Assembly (NCBI RefSeq): GCF_040581485.1
Contig: NC_090132.1
Coordinates: 29,027,911 to 29,091,910 of the forward strand
Length of the DNA stretch: 64,000 nucleotides
Source: Linepithema humile
Lineage: Eukaryota; Arthropoda; Insecta; Hymenoptera; Formicidae
Direction: 5' to 3'
Shown here one piece after another: positions 1-12,900 of the stretch. Within the stretch, counting starts at the first letter, position 1, and each line of letters begins with the position of its first letter. A model generated the notes under the pieces. That model had not been told where the DNA came from, made no database searches, and saw only the letters and a list, made by a program, of their open reading frames with translations. Position numbers and translations under genes: made by a program.

Positions 1-3000
1 TACGATAAGATAAATAAGCGTATTAAGTATTGATATAATAACTTTTCACGGCTATAACATGTTACATAGATCACACACATAATGCGCGATATCAAATATC
101 TTTTCTCAACGTCGCTATTCTTGGCATCTATAAAATAGTGTAGAAATTGATAAAGTATATATAAAAAGAAAGATATAAAATTTACATTGTTCTATTCGAC
201 AAAACAAATTAAATCATTATGCATTCAATAAATATAACAGACGCACATTATTTGTGATAAATAATGCTGCTATACTTATATATTCATAATGTTACATGTT
301 ATTTACACACATAAATTATAGAGTTAAAACAGTGATATATGCATTCTTAAACAATATATGTATGCATGTGTCTCAAGTATTAAGGAGACGATTATTTAAT
401 AAAGATTTTGGAAAATAAATGTAGAGAGATACAAAATCAGTCTACATTATTATTTTATATGCACGCTATACATTATTTTATAGCACGCTTTTGGATCGTC
501 GATTATGTAATCTCTTTTCGTATATGTAGCACGCATATTTATAAAATGTAACATATGCAAGCGCACGTTTTCTCCTTCTCATCATGAAGTGCATTAAACT
601 ATATTCTATATTCTAGCACAAATTTTTTACGTGTACAATTAATATTTTTTATCATTATACATATTGTATAAATTCTTTTTGATATATTACGCGCGTATAA
701 AAGATTGTACGTGTTTGAAATATACATCCATTAAATTTTAATAGATCAACAGCCTCCATTTTCTAAAATTATAATTTAATTATTATCAAAATATTTACAT
801 TATAAATAAGAAAGCAATAAGAATTGCATGATCTTTTTTAAGGAATTTTGTCGCAGATTTAAATATAAAATTTCGACAGGCAAATTATGAATATTTAATG
901 TTGTGTATAATTTGTGAAACTATATCTCGAAACTATTTTTGAGCGCAAGGGATTGAGTTTTAGATAATTTATTTTATATTATCAAAAAATTAAACTATTT
1001 TATATTATCAAAAAATTAAACTAAATTTATTTATTACATAATTTCTCTGCACAGATATAGCGTACATCCCTAGAAAATGCGACGAGTGCGATCTCGCGTT
1101 TTCCTCTTCTCTAGCGCTTCTGAAGCGTTACTTTAAACCGCTTCTGTTAACTCGAATTTACTTGCGTAGCAGGCGGTGGTCGTTATTCGCCAAGCTTGAC
1201 AAGTTTACGCGCCGCGGACTATTTGCTCGCGAAAGTAAACTGCAGCGTGGTTGCTGCGAAGAGCGCGCGGACCTTCCGGCGCGATAGAGGCAGCGGCGGC
1301 AGCGGCTTCCGGTATTTTCAATCCGGCTCGCCGAATCCGGTAGTACGGCTCGCGGCCGCAAGCACAGCAAAATCCACTTCGGCTTTTTACATAAAAGCCG
1401 CGCGCGTTTATCGGTCTAAAAATAGAAATTTGAGCAAGATATTATTATTAGACGATGAGTGTTTTCGCGGTTCTCAATTCGGTCCATCCGTTTGTTACCG
1501 GAGAGTCAAGGGAAGGCCGCCCGTACTTCACGTTCCATCTATTCTTTTCTTTTAATCCATTAGCGCGTTAGGTCGTTTTTCTCACAGAAATATTCGCGCT
1601 TTTATTTATCGATTGCCTCCCTCTTTTATCTCGTTATATATTTCTTACAATTATTAGATAAACCACTTATCGATTCCAGATTTCTTTCACTATCAATTCA
1701 TAATGTACAAGTACATTATTTTCACAACGAACTCTACATACGATTTATTTATGTAAACCATTATGCAAAAATGAATATTGCCCGTTTACTTTTAGCACGC
1801 GCTGATAAAAAATTATTTTCTATTTTAAATAAATAAATTATTGATATCTTTTTAATTACATTTTTTTATTTGAGTGTAAAGTACAGTAGAAGAATTTTTG
1901 AAGCTATGAAACAACATTTTATAAAAAATAAATTAACATTATTATTAAAAATTAAGAAAAGAAAACTGACAACAGTTTCAAATATTTACCATCAGTTATA
2001 TTCCATATTTAATAAAATTTTTTTATCTAGAAATTTACGATAACGTATTTCAACATACTCGATTTATTCCATTGTAGATTGATAGATTAAAGCATGGAAT
2101 CACATTACCTGTCACTCGACGTGATTCTTTTTACTTATGTATTTGACGTTTTAATTTTATTTTTTTTATTTTTATATTTTAGGCACAGAGAAAATATATA
2201 ATATATAATATAAATCAATTTAATCGGAAAGAAAATATTTCTTTGCATTAACGGTAGAATTATCATTTATGAATCGACTTATGATTCTAAATATGCGGAG
2301 AACACCTGGAGGCCGTTTTCAGCAATGACGAGTTCTATGTCTACAGCGTGGCTTAATTTCGAAATCTCTATTTTTGACAGGCGATTAAAGGAAAATTCAA
2401 CCGACGATTGCAAACTATTCTGTTGAGTACGAACTTAAGATAGCTAGCATCAATAATCTATATCTCTGCATAATGTCATATTGAATGACAATTAAAATTT
2501 TTATACAGATGGAATTATCAAAAATTGAAAAACTTTTTGGATATAAAGAAATTAAAGAGACAAACATAAATAATTAAAATTTATAAGTAAAATATCAAAA
2601 TGTGCACACAGATTGTCTCATATCAATTGTATAACATAATATGCTATTTTATATTGAAGATTTTATTACAATAAATATACTTTATTACAATAAATAACAA
2701 ACACTTCAATTTCATCTTATTACTTGCATCGTATTTTAAAATAAAATGATTGCAATGTAAAGTAAAAATAAGAAAAAAAGCGGAAGGAGCTGAAAATATA
2801 ATCATCAGAGAAATTTTCATTCGAGGAAGTCTCTAAATTTTATGACGGCGTTGTCGATGTTAATTTAATTAGCTTCCATGTAATTTGAATCGATCATTTA
2901 AATTGAATTTTCCACGCGAAGAATATTCTTGCACGCTGTGCAATCCTGAGCCGAAACTGATTATGGATCAGATTGGGCTTTGCTGTCATCTTACTGTTTT

Positions 3001-4200
3001 CCGTCATATCATTGTCGAACGTTTTACAAAGAGAACTGTACTGTGTTTATTAATATTCCTGTAAATTTTCGCGTGCGCGTTGTGTGAAATGTGTGAACAG
3101 ACTTAAGTGACTCATAAACATTATTTTCGTGCTGTCGCTCGAAACAAATAGTGTATCTCTTTACAAACTGATGACAGAATGCGAGTAAATCACGTTTGTA
3201 ATATCTTGTATTGAAAAATATCGTATAAATATTGAACATTATTGCACTTTTATGCTTTGCGTTATCGAAATAAAAGAGTATGTAAACAAATGTGTAACAC
3301 ATTTTTAATTATTAAACATTTTTTCTAATAATAACTAATAGTTCGTATTAATCAGTATTGATTATCTTTGGGGCATCATTTATTAACATATCTGCTTGAA
3401 ATTGAATTGAATTCGAAATAAACTTGTTCAACAAATATAAAGTTTATTGATATATTAACTTCACTGTCAAAGCAAATAAATTGATCACATATTAAATTAA
3501 AATATCTCAAAATAATACGATAATTAACATTAATAACAGTTATAGAATATTATCAGTATTTTGCTATCATATTGCAAGGGTTGCAATAGTGGACTGAATA
3601 TTATAAAGATTCATATTAATAATGTAATGTGATTTACGTTGATTTAGTGAATATATATTTATTGAATAATGTCGATGTGTGTAATAATAATTATAAACAT
3701 CAACATTTTATACTTTTATTCGGAAAATAATAGAATATTGATATATGGTGAATTAAATGCTATTAAGAAATCAATATATAGACTACAGCATCGATGAATT
3801 AATATGATTAAAATTCAATATCCCTGAGGAAAACTTCATGGTTATTAATGACACTCTGGGGGCTTCGAGATAATTAAAGATTGGTATATTACTCACTATT
3901 TTAATCAATAAATATAAAAATCCATAAATATTTGAATGGTTAGTTTACAATAGAATATTAATTTTATAATTTATTTTTATTCCTATGTTTCATAAATATA
4001 TATAAATGTCTATAGTGATGAAATAAATCTATATTTTTGTAAAATTCTACTTCTACAGTTAATATCTGCACAGATAATAATTATTGAATTAGAGTTTTAC
4101 AAAAATATATATTACTGCGTCACAAATGTGTTTATATATCTTCGAAACGTTTCCATAATAACAAACTATAAAATTAATACTGATTTATTGACTAACCATC
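1..4200. other. AT-rich intergenic or intronic DNA
   Basis: Very AT-rich sequence with stop codons in all frames and no coding block I can support, apart from the CpG-rich patch listed separately at about 1075-1420. A 27-bp direct duplication lies near 966-1020 (a unit ending in atcaaaaaattaaacta, twice in tandem). Short reading frames here look random. It could be intergenic DNA or an intron of a gene starting outside the window. Confidence 0.6.
1075..1420. promoter_or_regulatory. CpG-rich island, possible promoter or 5' UTR exon
   Basis: A sharp switch from AT-rich DNA to a GC- and CpG-rich block with many CGCG, GCGGC and CCGG words, ending as abruptly near 1420. Overlapping reading frames on both strands show no recognisable protein. 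In insects with AT-rich genomes such islands often mark promoters or 5' UTR exons, so that is the inference. Neither direction nor target gene can be told from sequence. Confidence 0.35.
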
Positions 4201-4213
4201 TATAATTTACAAA

Positions 4214-4377
4214 TGCAGCACGGACATGCACCGAACAACAGTCCTACTTATCGGCGCAGCAGAATCGACAAATACATGTGTAGAACTATGATGAACTTTA
4301 AAATATTGCCTGCAGATAGCGACACTAAACAACGGTTGGCACGAGTTCACGAAAAATACCGGCCTGGCCAGATGAAC
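4214..4377 (+). other. candidate terminal exon remnant of unknown gene
   Basis: A GC-richer stretch follows an acceptor-like site (aaatgcag ending at about 4218). One frame is open from here to the hAT insertion at 4378. If the element and one target copy are removed, the frame runs a few codons further to a stop near 4760. The peptide (includes PTYRRSRIDKY and TKQRLARVHEKYRPGQ) was not recognised. It could be the last exon of an upstream gene, a pseudogene piece, or chance. The hAT element splits it. Confidence 0.25.
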
Positions 4378-4725
4378 CAGTGTTGCGATATGGGACCGGT
4401 TGTATGCGCATGTGCGGCAATACGGCATCAGTACAGTGTCTCATACAAGTTAAACAAGGCACCGTTACCCCGCTACATTAAAAATATTTCTAAATTTTTT
4501 GAAATTGATTGAAATTTTCTACTTCTTGGTTTTTTAGCTGCTGGCTTCGTAGATTCCATGCTTGTAAATAAATAAATCTTACCTTATTTGTAGTCACCTA
4601 ACCTTCTCATGTCAAAACGTCCCGCCATACGGTCAACACACAACATATAACGGCACTGGATCTCCATCACCGCACATGCGCAGAGCCGCACATGCGCATA
4701 CAACCGGTCCCATATCGCAACACTG
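4378..4725. mobile_element. non-autonomous hAT-type element (MITE) with 8-bp TSD
   Basis: The 348-bp element begins CAGTGTTGCGATATGGG and ends with its inverse. The terminal inverted repeats are 41 bp and identical by eye (4378-4418 and 4685-4725). The flanking 8-bp target duplication is perfect: AGATGAAC at 4370-4377 and 4726-4733. CAGTG-type ends and an 8-bp duplication are hallmarks of the hAT superfamily. No transposase is present, so it must have been moved in trans. Identical TIRs suggest a fairly recent insertion. It lies about 120 bp upstream of the mRpL28 start codon. Confidence 0.9.
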
Positions 4726-4843
4726 AGATGAACCAGATATCTCTAACTATGATGATCTAAATGCAATTTAATACAAGTGCAACATTTAGTTGATTTGTTT
4801 TGTAATTTCTCATAATTCTATCTGCTTGATCAAAAATATAACA

Positions 4844-6553
4844 ATGTCGGTTAAGCAAGGCGCACAGGTAATGTAAGATTATTCTGTTATGTAATATAAA
4901 GAAAAGTGCTAACCTGCAGATTTAACCTCAAGCTGAATATTCAGTGTTATGACAATGTTAACTGATTGTTGTTACATCATTTTGAATTAAAGTTTATTTA
5001 TTCTGCTGTATATTTAATTTCAAATCAATATATAGTCAACTTATATTCTAATAACTAGAAAGCAATTGTACTATTTGTTACTAATTGTCTATGATTTATG
5101 CTCCAAATATTTTATTAATAAATAACATGTTTACAGCAATTTAAAATTTGAACAAAGCATTAATACTTTTCATAATTAAGCACAGTATTTTTGTCAATAA
5201 AGCTAATAGAAGAATATGCAAAACTGTTTCAGCGATTATATTATATGAAAAGACCAACTCGATGGGATAAAGGAATCGGTGCTGCATTACCAGAAGCATA
5301 CAAAAAATTTTGGAGAGAATGGAAAATACAGCAGCCAACTGCAGTTCACTATGTTAAACAGGAAGGTGTTTATGTGAGAAATGAAGAAACTGAAGAAGTG
5401 TAAGATATATATAAAATTATAAATTAATTTTCATAAAAGAATGAAATATAATAATAAATATTTAATAATATCTTATAATAAATATAAAATCTTGCAATAT
5501 AGTCAAACTTATGTATTTGTATTATTAATTATTTAAGCTGCTTTTTTACAGACGCCTAGTACAAAATGTACCAATACCTTTACAATACCCCAAAGAGATT
5601 CATCACGGTATATGGGGAGGAGAAGCTATTGTGCAAGGCTTTAAGAAAAAAGGCAGATTCAAGAGAAGAGTCCCACATTTTTGGATACCTTGTCTGCAAA
5701 AGTCTGTGGTCTACAGTGAAGTTCTTGACACGTATATGAGAATTGTTGTTACTAGTAGAACAATTAAATTAATTCACGAAAATTATGGATTTGACCATTA
5801 TTTATTAAAGGTATATATAATCTAAATTAAAATATAAAGAGAATAGCTCAACTGAAAAACTTTTTAGAGATGCATTTCATAAGATTTGTTTTAATGGTTC
5901 ATAATTATTATTTGCAGACACCAGCTTGTGATTTGAAGTCCTTACTTGCCTTGAAATTGAAACGTCAGATACTCATTGCATTAGCAGATAAAACTTTATA
6001 TCCTGACAATCCGGAGAAACGCGCAGAGGTGTACGCTAAATATGAACAATACCTGTCCGCTGTAAGTTGTTTTATATACTATTACCAAAGGACACTATTG
6101 AAAATTATAGATTTTACATGCCAAACTGAAAAAAATGTTTATCTTAATGTCAAAGTATCGACAGTTTTAACACATTATATTGCACCAAATACACGAATTT
6201 AATTGTTGTCACTGCAATATTAATATATTTGTAGTACACGAGAGAAGAAATAGAATGGTACGGTATGTCGTACGCGAATGCCTTGAAAAAGTTTTTAGCG
6301 TTAAAAGATACAACACCGCAACCCTTGAAAATCAAATATAGGTCAGAATTAATCGCCAAACTCAAGGAGAACAAAATTAAAGAAGCTGAAAACGTGGACG
6401 TGTCACCAGAACAAACGTATGTAACTATGCATATATTATTTACGCATTTATTTATGCGTTTCAAAATTTACAATAAGTGTAATTTTCTCTTACAGAAGTT
6501 CTTCGTGGTTAAGCAAAATAAATCCCTTTTCCAAAAGTCCAAAGACCGAATAG
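4844..6553 (+). CDS. mRpL28: mitochondrial large ribosomal subunit protein bL28m
   Basis: Six coding exons: 4844-4867, 5233-5399, 5552-5810, 5918-6061, 6235-6416, 6496-6553. They sum to 834 nt, giving 277 aa, and every junction is GT-AG and keeps frame. The protein is a component of the mitochondrial 39S large subunit and acts in mitochondrial translation. Recognition rests on the N-terminal block RPTRWDKGIGAALPEAYKKF and the central VPIPLQYPKEIHHGIWGGE, followed by a basic segment (FKKKGRFKRRVPHFW) and a C-terminal region typical of animal MRPL28. The start ATG lies in a tiny 24-nt exon (MSVKQGAQ) and is the only good start before the conserved block. Length is near the usual 250-300 aa. The gene is convergent with the phosphorylase kinase gene, ends about 450 bp apart. 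Confidence 0.9.
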
Positions 6554-6680
6554 ATAAATATTTATTGTATATTGTAAGGAATTTTGCAATATCTAACTTC
6601 TTAAATTCCTTTCTTCGAGATGTATGTTCTGTGACAAAAATATTCGTATGTAAGGAAGAAAATAAAAGATTTATTAAAAG

Positions 6681-6686
6681 AATAAA
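6681..6686 (+). terminator. polyadenylation signal AATAAA of mRpL28
   Basis: AATAAA lies about 130 bp past the mRpL28 stop; another copy is at 6661. Spacing suits a short 3' UTR. The cleavage site itself is not visible. Confidence 0.5.
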
Positions 6687-6999
6687 GTAATTATTTTTTT
6701 CATACATGATTGCTAATCTAATTTCTCATTACTTTAAGTCCAATTGCACAATTTGATAGGAAAATATTGCATCTTGTGATTTCGATGTCTAATTAATAAT
6801 TCACATTTCTAATTTTTAAATCTACAATATCCACAGTTATAAAATTATTGTATTATAACTGTTCAAACAATCACAGTTACAAAATTACTCGGAGATTCTT
6901 GTACATAAAAGAATTGTAACATAGATTTGTTATATTTGAGATATTTACGTTGGTAACTTTTACTACGATAAAAATTATTTATCACTAAAATTACATTCA

Positions 7000-9900
7000 C
7001 TACGAGATTGAGCATTCTAAGTCACCATCTTTTGGCAAACAATCCAGCGTCACGGCGATAGCCCTCGTAATATATGTCATTGTTCCAAAACTTCCACTGG
7101 GTGCAGAATCATAAAAATGTTGGCAAATATATGCTGCTCCACCACACAGTGGCATTCCCAAATCTGTCAGTTCACGTTGCTCCTTTGGTTTTGCACAACA
7201 TAATGTTGCGTCGCCATCAATAGCCATCTAGAAATTTCACAATTATAATTATATTTAGAGGATGAGAAATTGACTTACTTTGCTGTTTTTAATAAAACAT
7301 CGATATTCTCGCACTATCCATTCTATATTAACGTATTATTATGATGTATAAGCTTGATAAAAAATGAATCGCTTATTTCAGACGTAATATTCTAATACTA
7401 AAGCTTGTAATAGAATTATCGCATTATCAATTTGTCAATATTATATAAACAAAACATATCGGAATACCTGATCTTCCAAGAAAATAGAGTTTGCTTTATG
7501 CACTAAATTTTCGACTTGAATCAGACCACCCAATGATGGCACGACGTTGTATTCGGTCACTAATGTTAACACCATCAAGGCCTCAACAACAAGTTGACGA
7601 TATTCCGGCTGTGGTATCGTGTTCAAAACGGTTTCTACAGCTAATGCAAATTTCAACTCGCCAGATGTCATTTCCTGCGTGAGATTTTGTGACAGCACTC
7701 TTCCTTCAATCGCTAAGCCGTTACACTGTTGAGAATTATATAATTTTTAATAGAATTAAAATATCAAATCAGATATATACAGGATGTTCCATTTTAAATT
7801 ACGCACCTGAATATCTCGTCAGGGGAGCCACCAATCCAAAAATAACTCTTACAAAAGTTGTTGGGTTTGGAGGGGGACATCCGATGATGACATTGGTTTA
7901 ACCTAGGGTGTACATGCCAAGGTCATATGGAGGTCAACTTTATTTTTTTAAATGGAACACCCTATTTTTGATTCCAAAATCTAATAGCTGGTGTCAAGAG
8001 CTTTTCAAAACACTATAATAAAGTTATTTTTCATTAAGTACTTTTCGAATTATGAGGCTTGAAAGTTACAGCATTTTGACATAAAATACAAAATATCTTG
8101 TAAAACATTCAATTTTCGGGAATCTTACCTTAATACTATTATGCACAAAATAATGAGACGAATCAATTGGTATAAAGAAAACACATAGTTGCTTTCAAGA
8201 AAAAATATGTAATTTGCAACATGCACACACAACTGCATACTTTTTTTTAAAACCAATGTGTTTTCTTTACACCAATTCATTTGTCTCATTATTTTGTGCA
8301 TAAAAGTATTAAGGTAACATTCTCAAAAACTGAATGTTTTACAAGATATTTTATATTTTATGTCAAAATACTGTAATTTACAAGCCTCATAACTCGAAAA
8401 GTACTTAATGAAAAATAACTTCATTATAGTGTTTTGAAAAGCTCTTGACACCAGCTATTAGATTTTGGAATCAAAAATAAGATGTTCCATTTAAAAATAC
8501 AAAGTTGACCTCCATATGACCTTGGCATGTACACCCTAGGTTAAACCAATGTCATCATCGGATGTCCCCCTCCGAACCCAACAACTTGTGTAAGGGTTAT
8601 TTTCGGATTGGTGCCTCCCCTGACGAGATATTCAGGTGCGTAATTTAAAATGAGACATCCTGTATATTGTAATTATTCGAATGAGATTTATAAATTTACC
8701 TTTTCAAGTACTTGCCACACACGCGGATAGAAATCTCTCGGTACTCTATTTAGCGCACCGTCTAATCGTCGTCTTCGTAACCACTGGCCTTGTCGATCTG
8801 CTTCTGCCTCGGCAACATCGGGATTTTGATCAGCGGCTAAGAAGCCACCGATTTGAGATTTCTAGGCGAAAGAAAGAACTGTTACTCTTTACACTTTCAA
8901 TAATATCTAATTTGTAATTGTAATAATAATATTACCTTGCTGACTCTGTTTGACTTGCAGCTGATAATGGAAAAGTTGCCGCGACCGACTGTAAAAATGA
9001 AGCATTTGTTTAAACACACATATGAAGCTTTAATTAATTGCAAAAAGAAAAAACAGAAACGCACCGCTACTGATGGCAAATTCTTTTCCACTCATAATAT
9101 GATGCAGCAAATTCTTCATTTCAAAGGGAGACAGATTCAGCAGATGCTCCGAAGCTTCTTCACCGCTGCACTTTAAGGTGCGCGACAGTTCGGTTGCCAT
9201 AACTTGGATGATCAGGCCGACGCGCAGTCGCAGCATCTCGAGAAACAGTTGCGGCTCCGTTCTGATAAACATCGCCAGGTAGACGATCAGCTCCTGCGTC
9301 AGCATGGCGGTTGATTCGTCGTCACCGTACGCCTGATGGATCAGAGTTCGCAGCTCGTTCTCGGGCAGCGGTGCGACTATCGTGTGCTCGTTGGTCGGCG
9401 GCATGCCGACGGTGACTTGCTTTTGACGCACCAGCAAATCGGTGACCGCTTTCGCCAAATCCTCCACCCTTTTGCCCAGCATGCCGGCGCTGTGTCGCAC
9501 GATGCCCCACATTTTCTGCTGGCAAGCCTTTTCATAGAGACTCTTTAGTAGATCCTTCACCAGAACGGGATGTCCTTCTTCCAACACGCCTGTGTCGAAC
9601 TGCAGTCCCTTCGAGTCCACCTGCGAGCGGGTTTTAGCAGTTAATCTTGGAGAGTCTTGTTTCAAAAATTGAAATAAAGAGCTAACTAACGATATACTGA
9701 AGGATATCTCCTTGCTCTTCGAGACTCTCGGTTTCGCGCAGCATAGACAGCAGTTCCTCCACTTCAGTCTCGGCGTACTGAGTCTCCGAAATTGATCTGT
9801 GTTTGGTTTTAGGAGAGTTTTTCCACAACAGCAGTTCGTCCGTTGGCGACGGCGTGCGTTCAATCATCACCGGTTGGATGGCATTGATAGAGTTCAAAGT

Positions 9901-12900
9901 GGTATCTGTCACTTCAATAAACGGATGTGCAATTAGATTGAGAGAATGTCTACGGTCTTCCCCTGCCATTCCAAGAATCTCGGCTAAAATGGTACAAAAA
10001 GAACCTTTTAATTTCTATAGACTCATTGATATTAATTATACTATCACTTAAAATACAGAGAACGTTCAATACATTCCTGATAATGCTATGACAGATCGCA
10101 TTTAAATACAGTGTTTAAAGCTGTACAAGAAAAAGGGTGTCCATATTATTGGAGAATCAATGTTATTAGCGTTTTACGTAAATTAAGAGAAGCAATTAAG
10201 GAAAAATGCGTGGAAAATTAAAGATGTTTTTCAAAAACTGCAAAAATTTCTTTAATACTTACGTTAAGAATATATTGAACGTCTCTTTATGTGTGTATGT
10301 TAACAAGTATCAAAGAGTATATTGAGAATATGCTATTAAATAGCTAGAAAAGATGGGCAGCACAATATTTTTATCGCAAAATAACCCATACAGCACACAA
10401 AGATTGCATACACATTGCATCAATCTTTCATCGCAATGTTGCAATATTGCAAATTTACTGCAAAATGTTGTTGCATCATTGCTGTGGGATTGCAACAATG
10501 TTAAAATGTCCGCCTTTAGGAAGATTGTAACGAAATATTACAGTAATATTGCAATGTAATGAATTTGCAATAATGCATTGTTATTGCAATCTTAGAATAG
10601 TGTTGTATATAATTTTATTTATTCGGACATTTATCTGTCCGATTTCTGAACAATCAGTTCAATATCTGAATTCCCTGTGTTAGGGTCGTATCAGAAAAAT
10701 TTAACTGATAAAAATAGTTACTAAGGTCTTTAACCTTACTAGTCACTCTTTGGAAGTTTTATATCATCATGACTAAAACTTAAATACGAGATAGATTTCG
10801 CGCGTCGCATAACGGTAAATGAACGAACTATCCAAGGAGAAATACAGATCAAAGAAACATCTAATAGACATCTAATAGACGTCTATAGACGATGTCTATT
10901 AGACGTTTCTTCGACCTGTATTTCTCTCTGGATAGCGATTGTAATGTTTTTGCAATGTTGCTGTCACATTCTCATGAAATATTACAATTTAATGTTCCAA
11001 TAATCTCTCAACAATATTACATTGCAACTTGCAAGATTGTAACATTGCTGCAATGTAAATGCAATGTTTTGTGCTGTATGGGAACTTTCTGTTCAAATTT
11101 AGATAGAAATTTCAGAAAGCATAATATCAAGGGTGCACATAGAGAGAGTGAGAGAGAGAGAGAGGGTAGGATACTTAGTACACTTACATTCTTGGAAGAT
11201 AGTAGTAGTCACGGCAGTGGGAAGACAATGCAATAGCGTTTGCAATCCTCTTTAAAGAAATGCAATCAGCACGCAGTTAGAACATGAAAATCATTTCGTT
11301 CACTTTCTGACGGGACGAATGTTACTTACGCTCGACAGCTATGGATCGTGTCTTTTTTATCGCGCCTTTCACAGACATTTTACGTCGCAGATTTTTCCCC
11401 GCACGTATTGGGCCGTGCTTGTTAAGAAGTCCTGTACGATGAGGGAACGACCGCATTAGATGTTCCTCCAAATATTGTTGAATCTTGCAGACATAAATAA
11501 AATGTAAATTATGTATATTATCTAAGCGGGCGAAAAAAATATTAGATCTGAGTTTGTGCGAAGCGTGTGCAATCCAATCGAAAATACAGCATTACAAACT
11601 TGTAAGACAATTTAGAAATTTGGCAAAAAATTCTACTGCTTAAATTCTGCATACCTGAGGATTTAGTTTGTCAGGACGACCGTCTTCAGAGCTTCCCAAA
11701 AAGCTGAGATTCGTAATGCACGACGTGCTCAAAAAATCGTTCAAATTTCCCAACGACACTCTAGTGCCATTAATGTAGCCGCTCTTAAGCTTCTTCATGG
11801 TGGTTATCATGGCTAACGGTATTTTACCTTGATCTGGAAAATCGGTAATTGATCGGTAATTGATTTTAATAAAAAGAAACGAAAACGAATACATATCTTT
11901 CGCAATAAAGACAGCAACATACCCTGCAGCTTCTACGCACAGAGTGTCACAAAATTTGGATAAAGAAACACTGCGGTAGAAAAATTCGCAAAGGACTAAG
12001 TAATGAAAGCACATGCAACTGTTTACTCCAAACAATAATTTTTTAAATAAAAGAATTTGAAATTCGACGAATCGTAACATTAACACGCTATACGCGTAAT
12101 TCGCGGGAAAACAATTTAATTGCGGTTCATAATTTTAAACAAGCCTTAAATTCACACTTCAAAAACTATTGCTTGAGATAAAAAACTCACTTTCGTTGTT
12201 ATCACATAATTCTTCGCGAATTTTTCCGCTGCAGCGTTTTCACACTCGCATTTCTGATACTCTGCATGTAATTTTTGACAATCAATCTTACGCTAACACT
12301 GTGTTGTACAACCCTATGTAATATTCGACGAGCTTTTCGTTATAGGAGGAGATCTAAAGCTGTCTGACGAGGGCATACCTAAATGATTATGAGTAGCAAC
12401 AAGGGTTATAGTTGGTCTGCCGAGCATTTGCTTCCAGTTGATTTTGAGGAAGGCCAAAGTGGTTGTGAAAGTGTTGACAAGCAGGTCGCCGTCGTTTGTC
12501 GTGTAGTACTCCTCCGTGTCAAAGTTCTAACACATGCAACACACGCGCATACCACCAAACACATCACATAGTAAGCCATATCTTTAGAACGACTATATTG
12601 CTTGAAGAGAAAGCAATCTCGCCTCGAACATTTGCTTTTACCCCGAATGGTATCGATTGGATCTTCAATATCAACACAATTCACAATCGCATCCACTTCT
12701 GAGGTCCGAGTGACCGAGTCATGTTAGTAAGAATATAATAAAACGGAAAATGGAAACTATATTAAAAGCTCGCGTTGTAACCCTCTATGGATATAACTTC
12801 TATAGCGAACATTTACTCATCTCGAAGCCTAAATTGTACAAATATCAAACCTAAATTGCAGAATAAACCCCGAAACTTACATTACAACGGACGCTTGCTG

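Noticed and set aside
1196..1555. 119-codon plus-strand frame in the CpG island
   Set aside because: No start context, no family match, and an equally open frame on the other strand; explained by high GC content.
6265..6690. 141-codon frame as a separate gene
   Set aside because: Only its first part is mRpL28 exon 5; the rest is intron read-through, and the true last exon uses another frame.
9030..9863. 277-codon minus-strand frame as one exon
   Set aside because: It fuses PHKA exon 10 with the intron before it; the previous exon uses another frame and the acceptor is at 9620.
12406..12696. 96-codon minus-strand frame overlapping PHKA exon 6b
   Set aside because: Wrong frame; the frame encoding the W, MLGRP and HL residues shared with exon 6a is the coding one.
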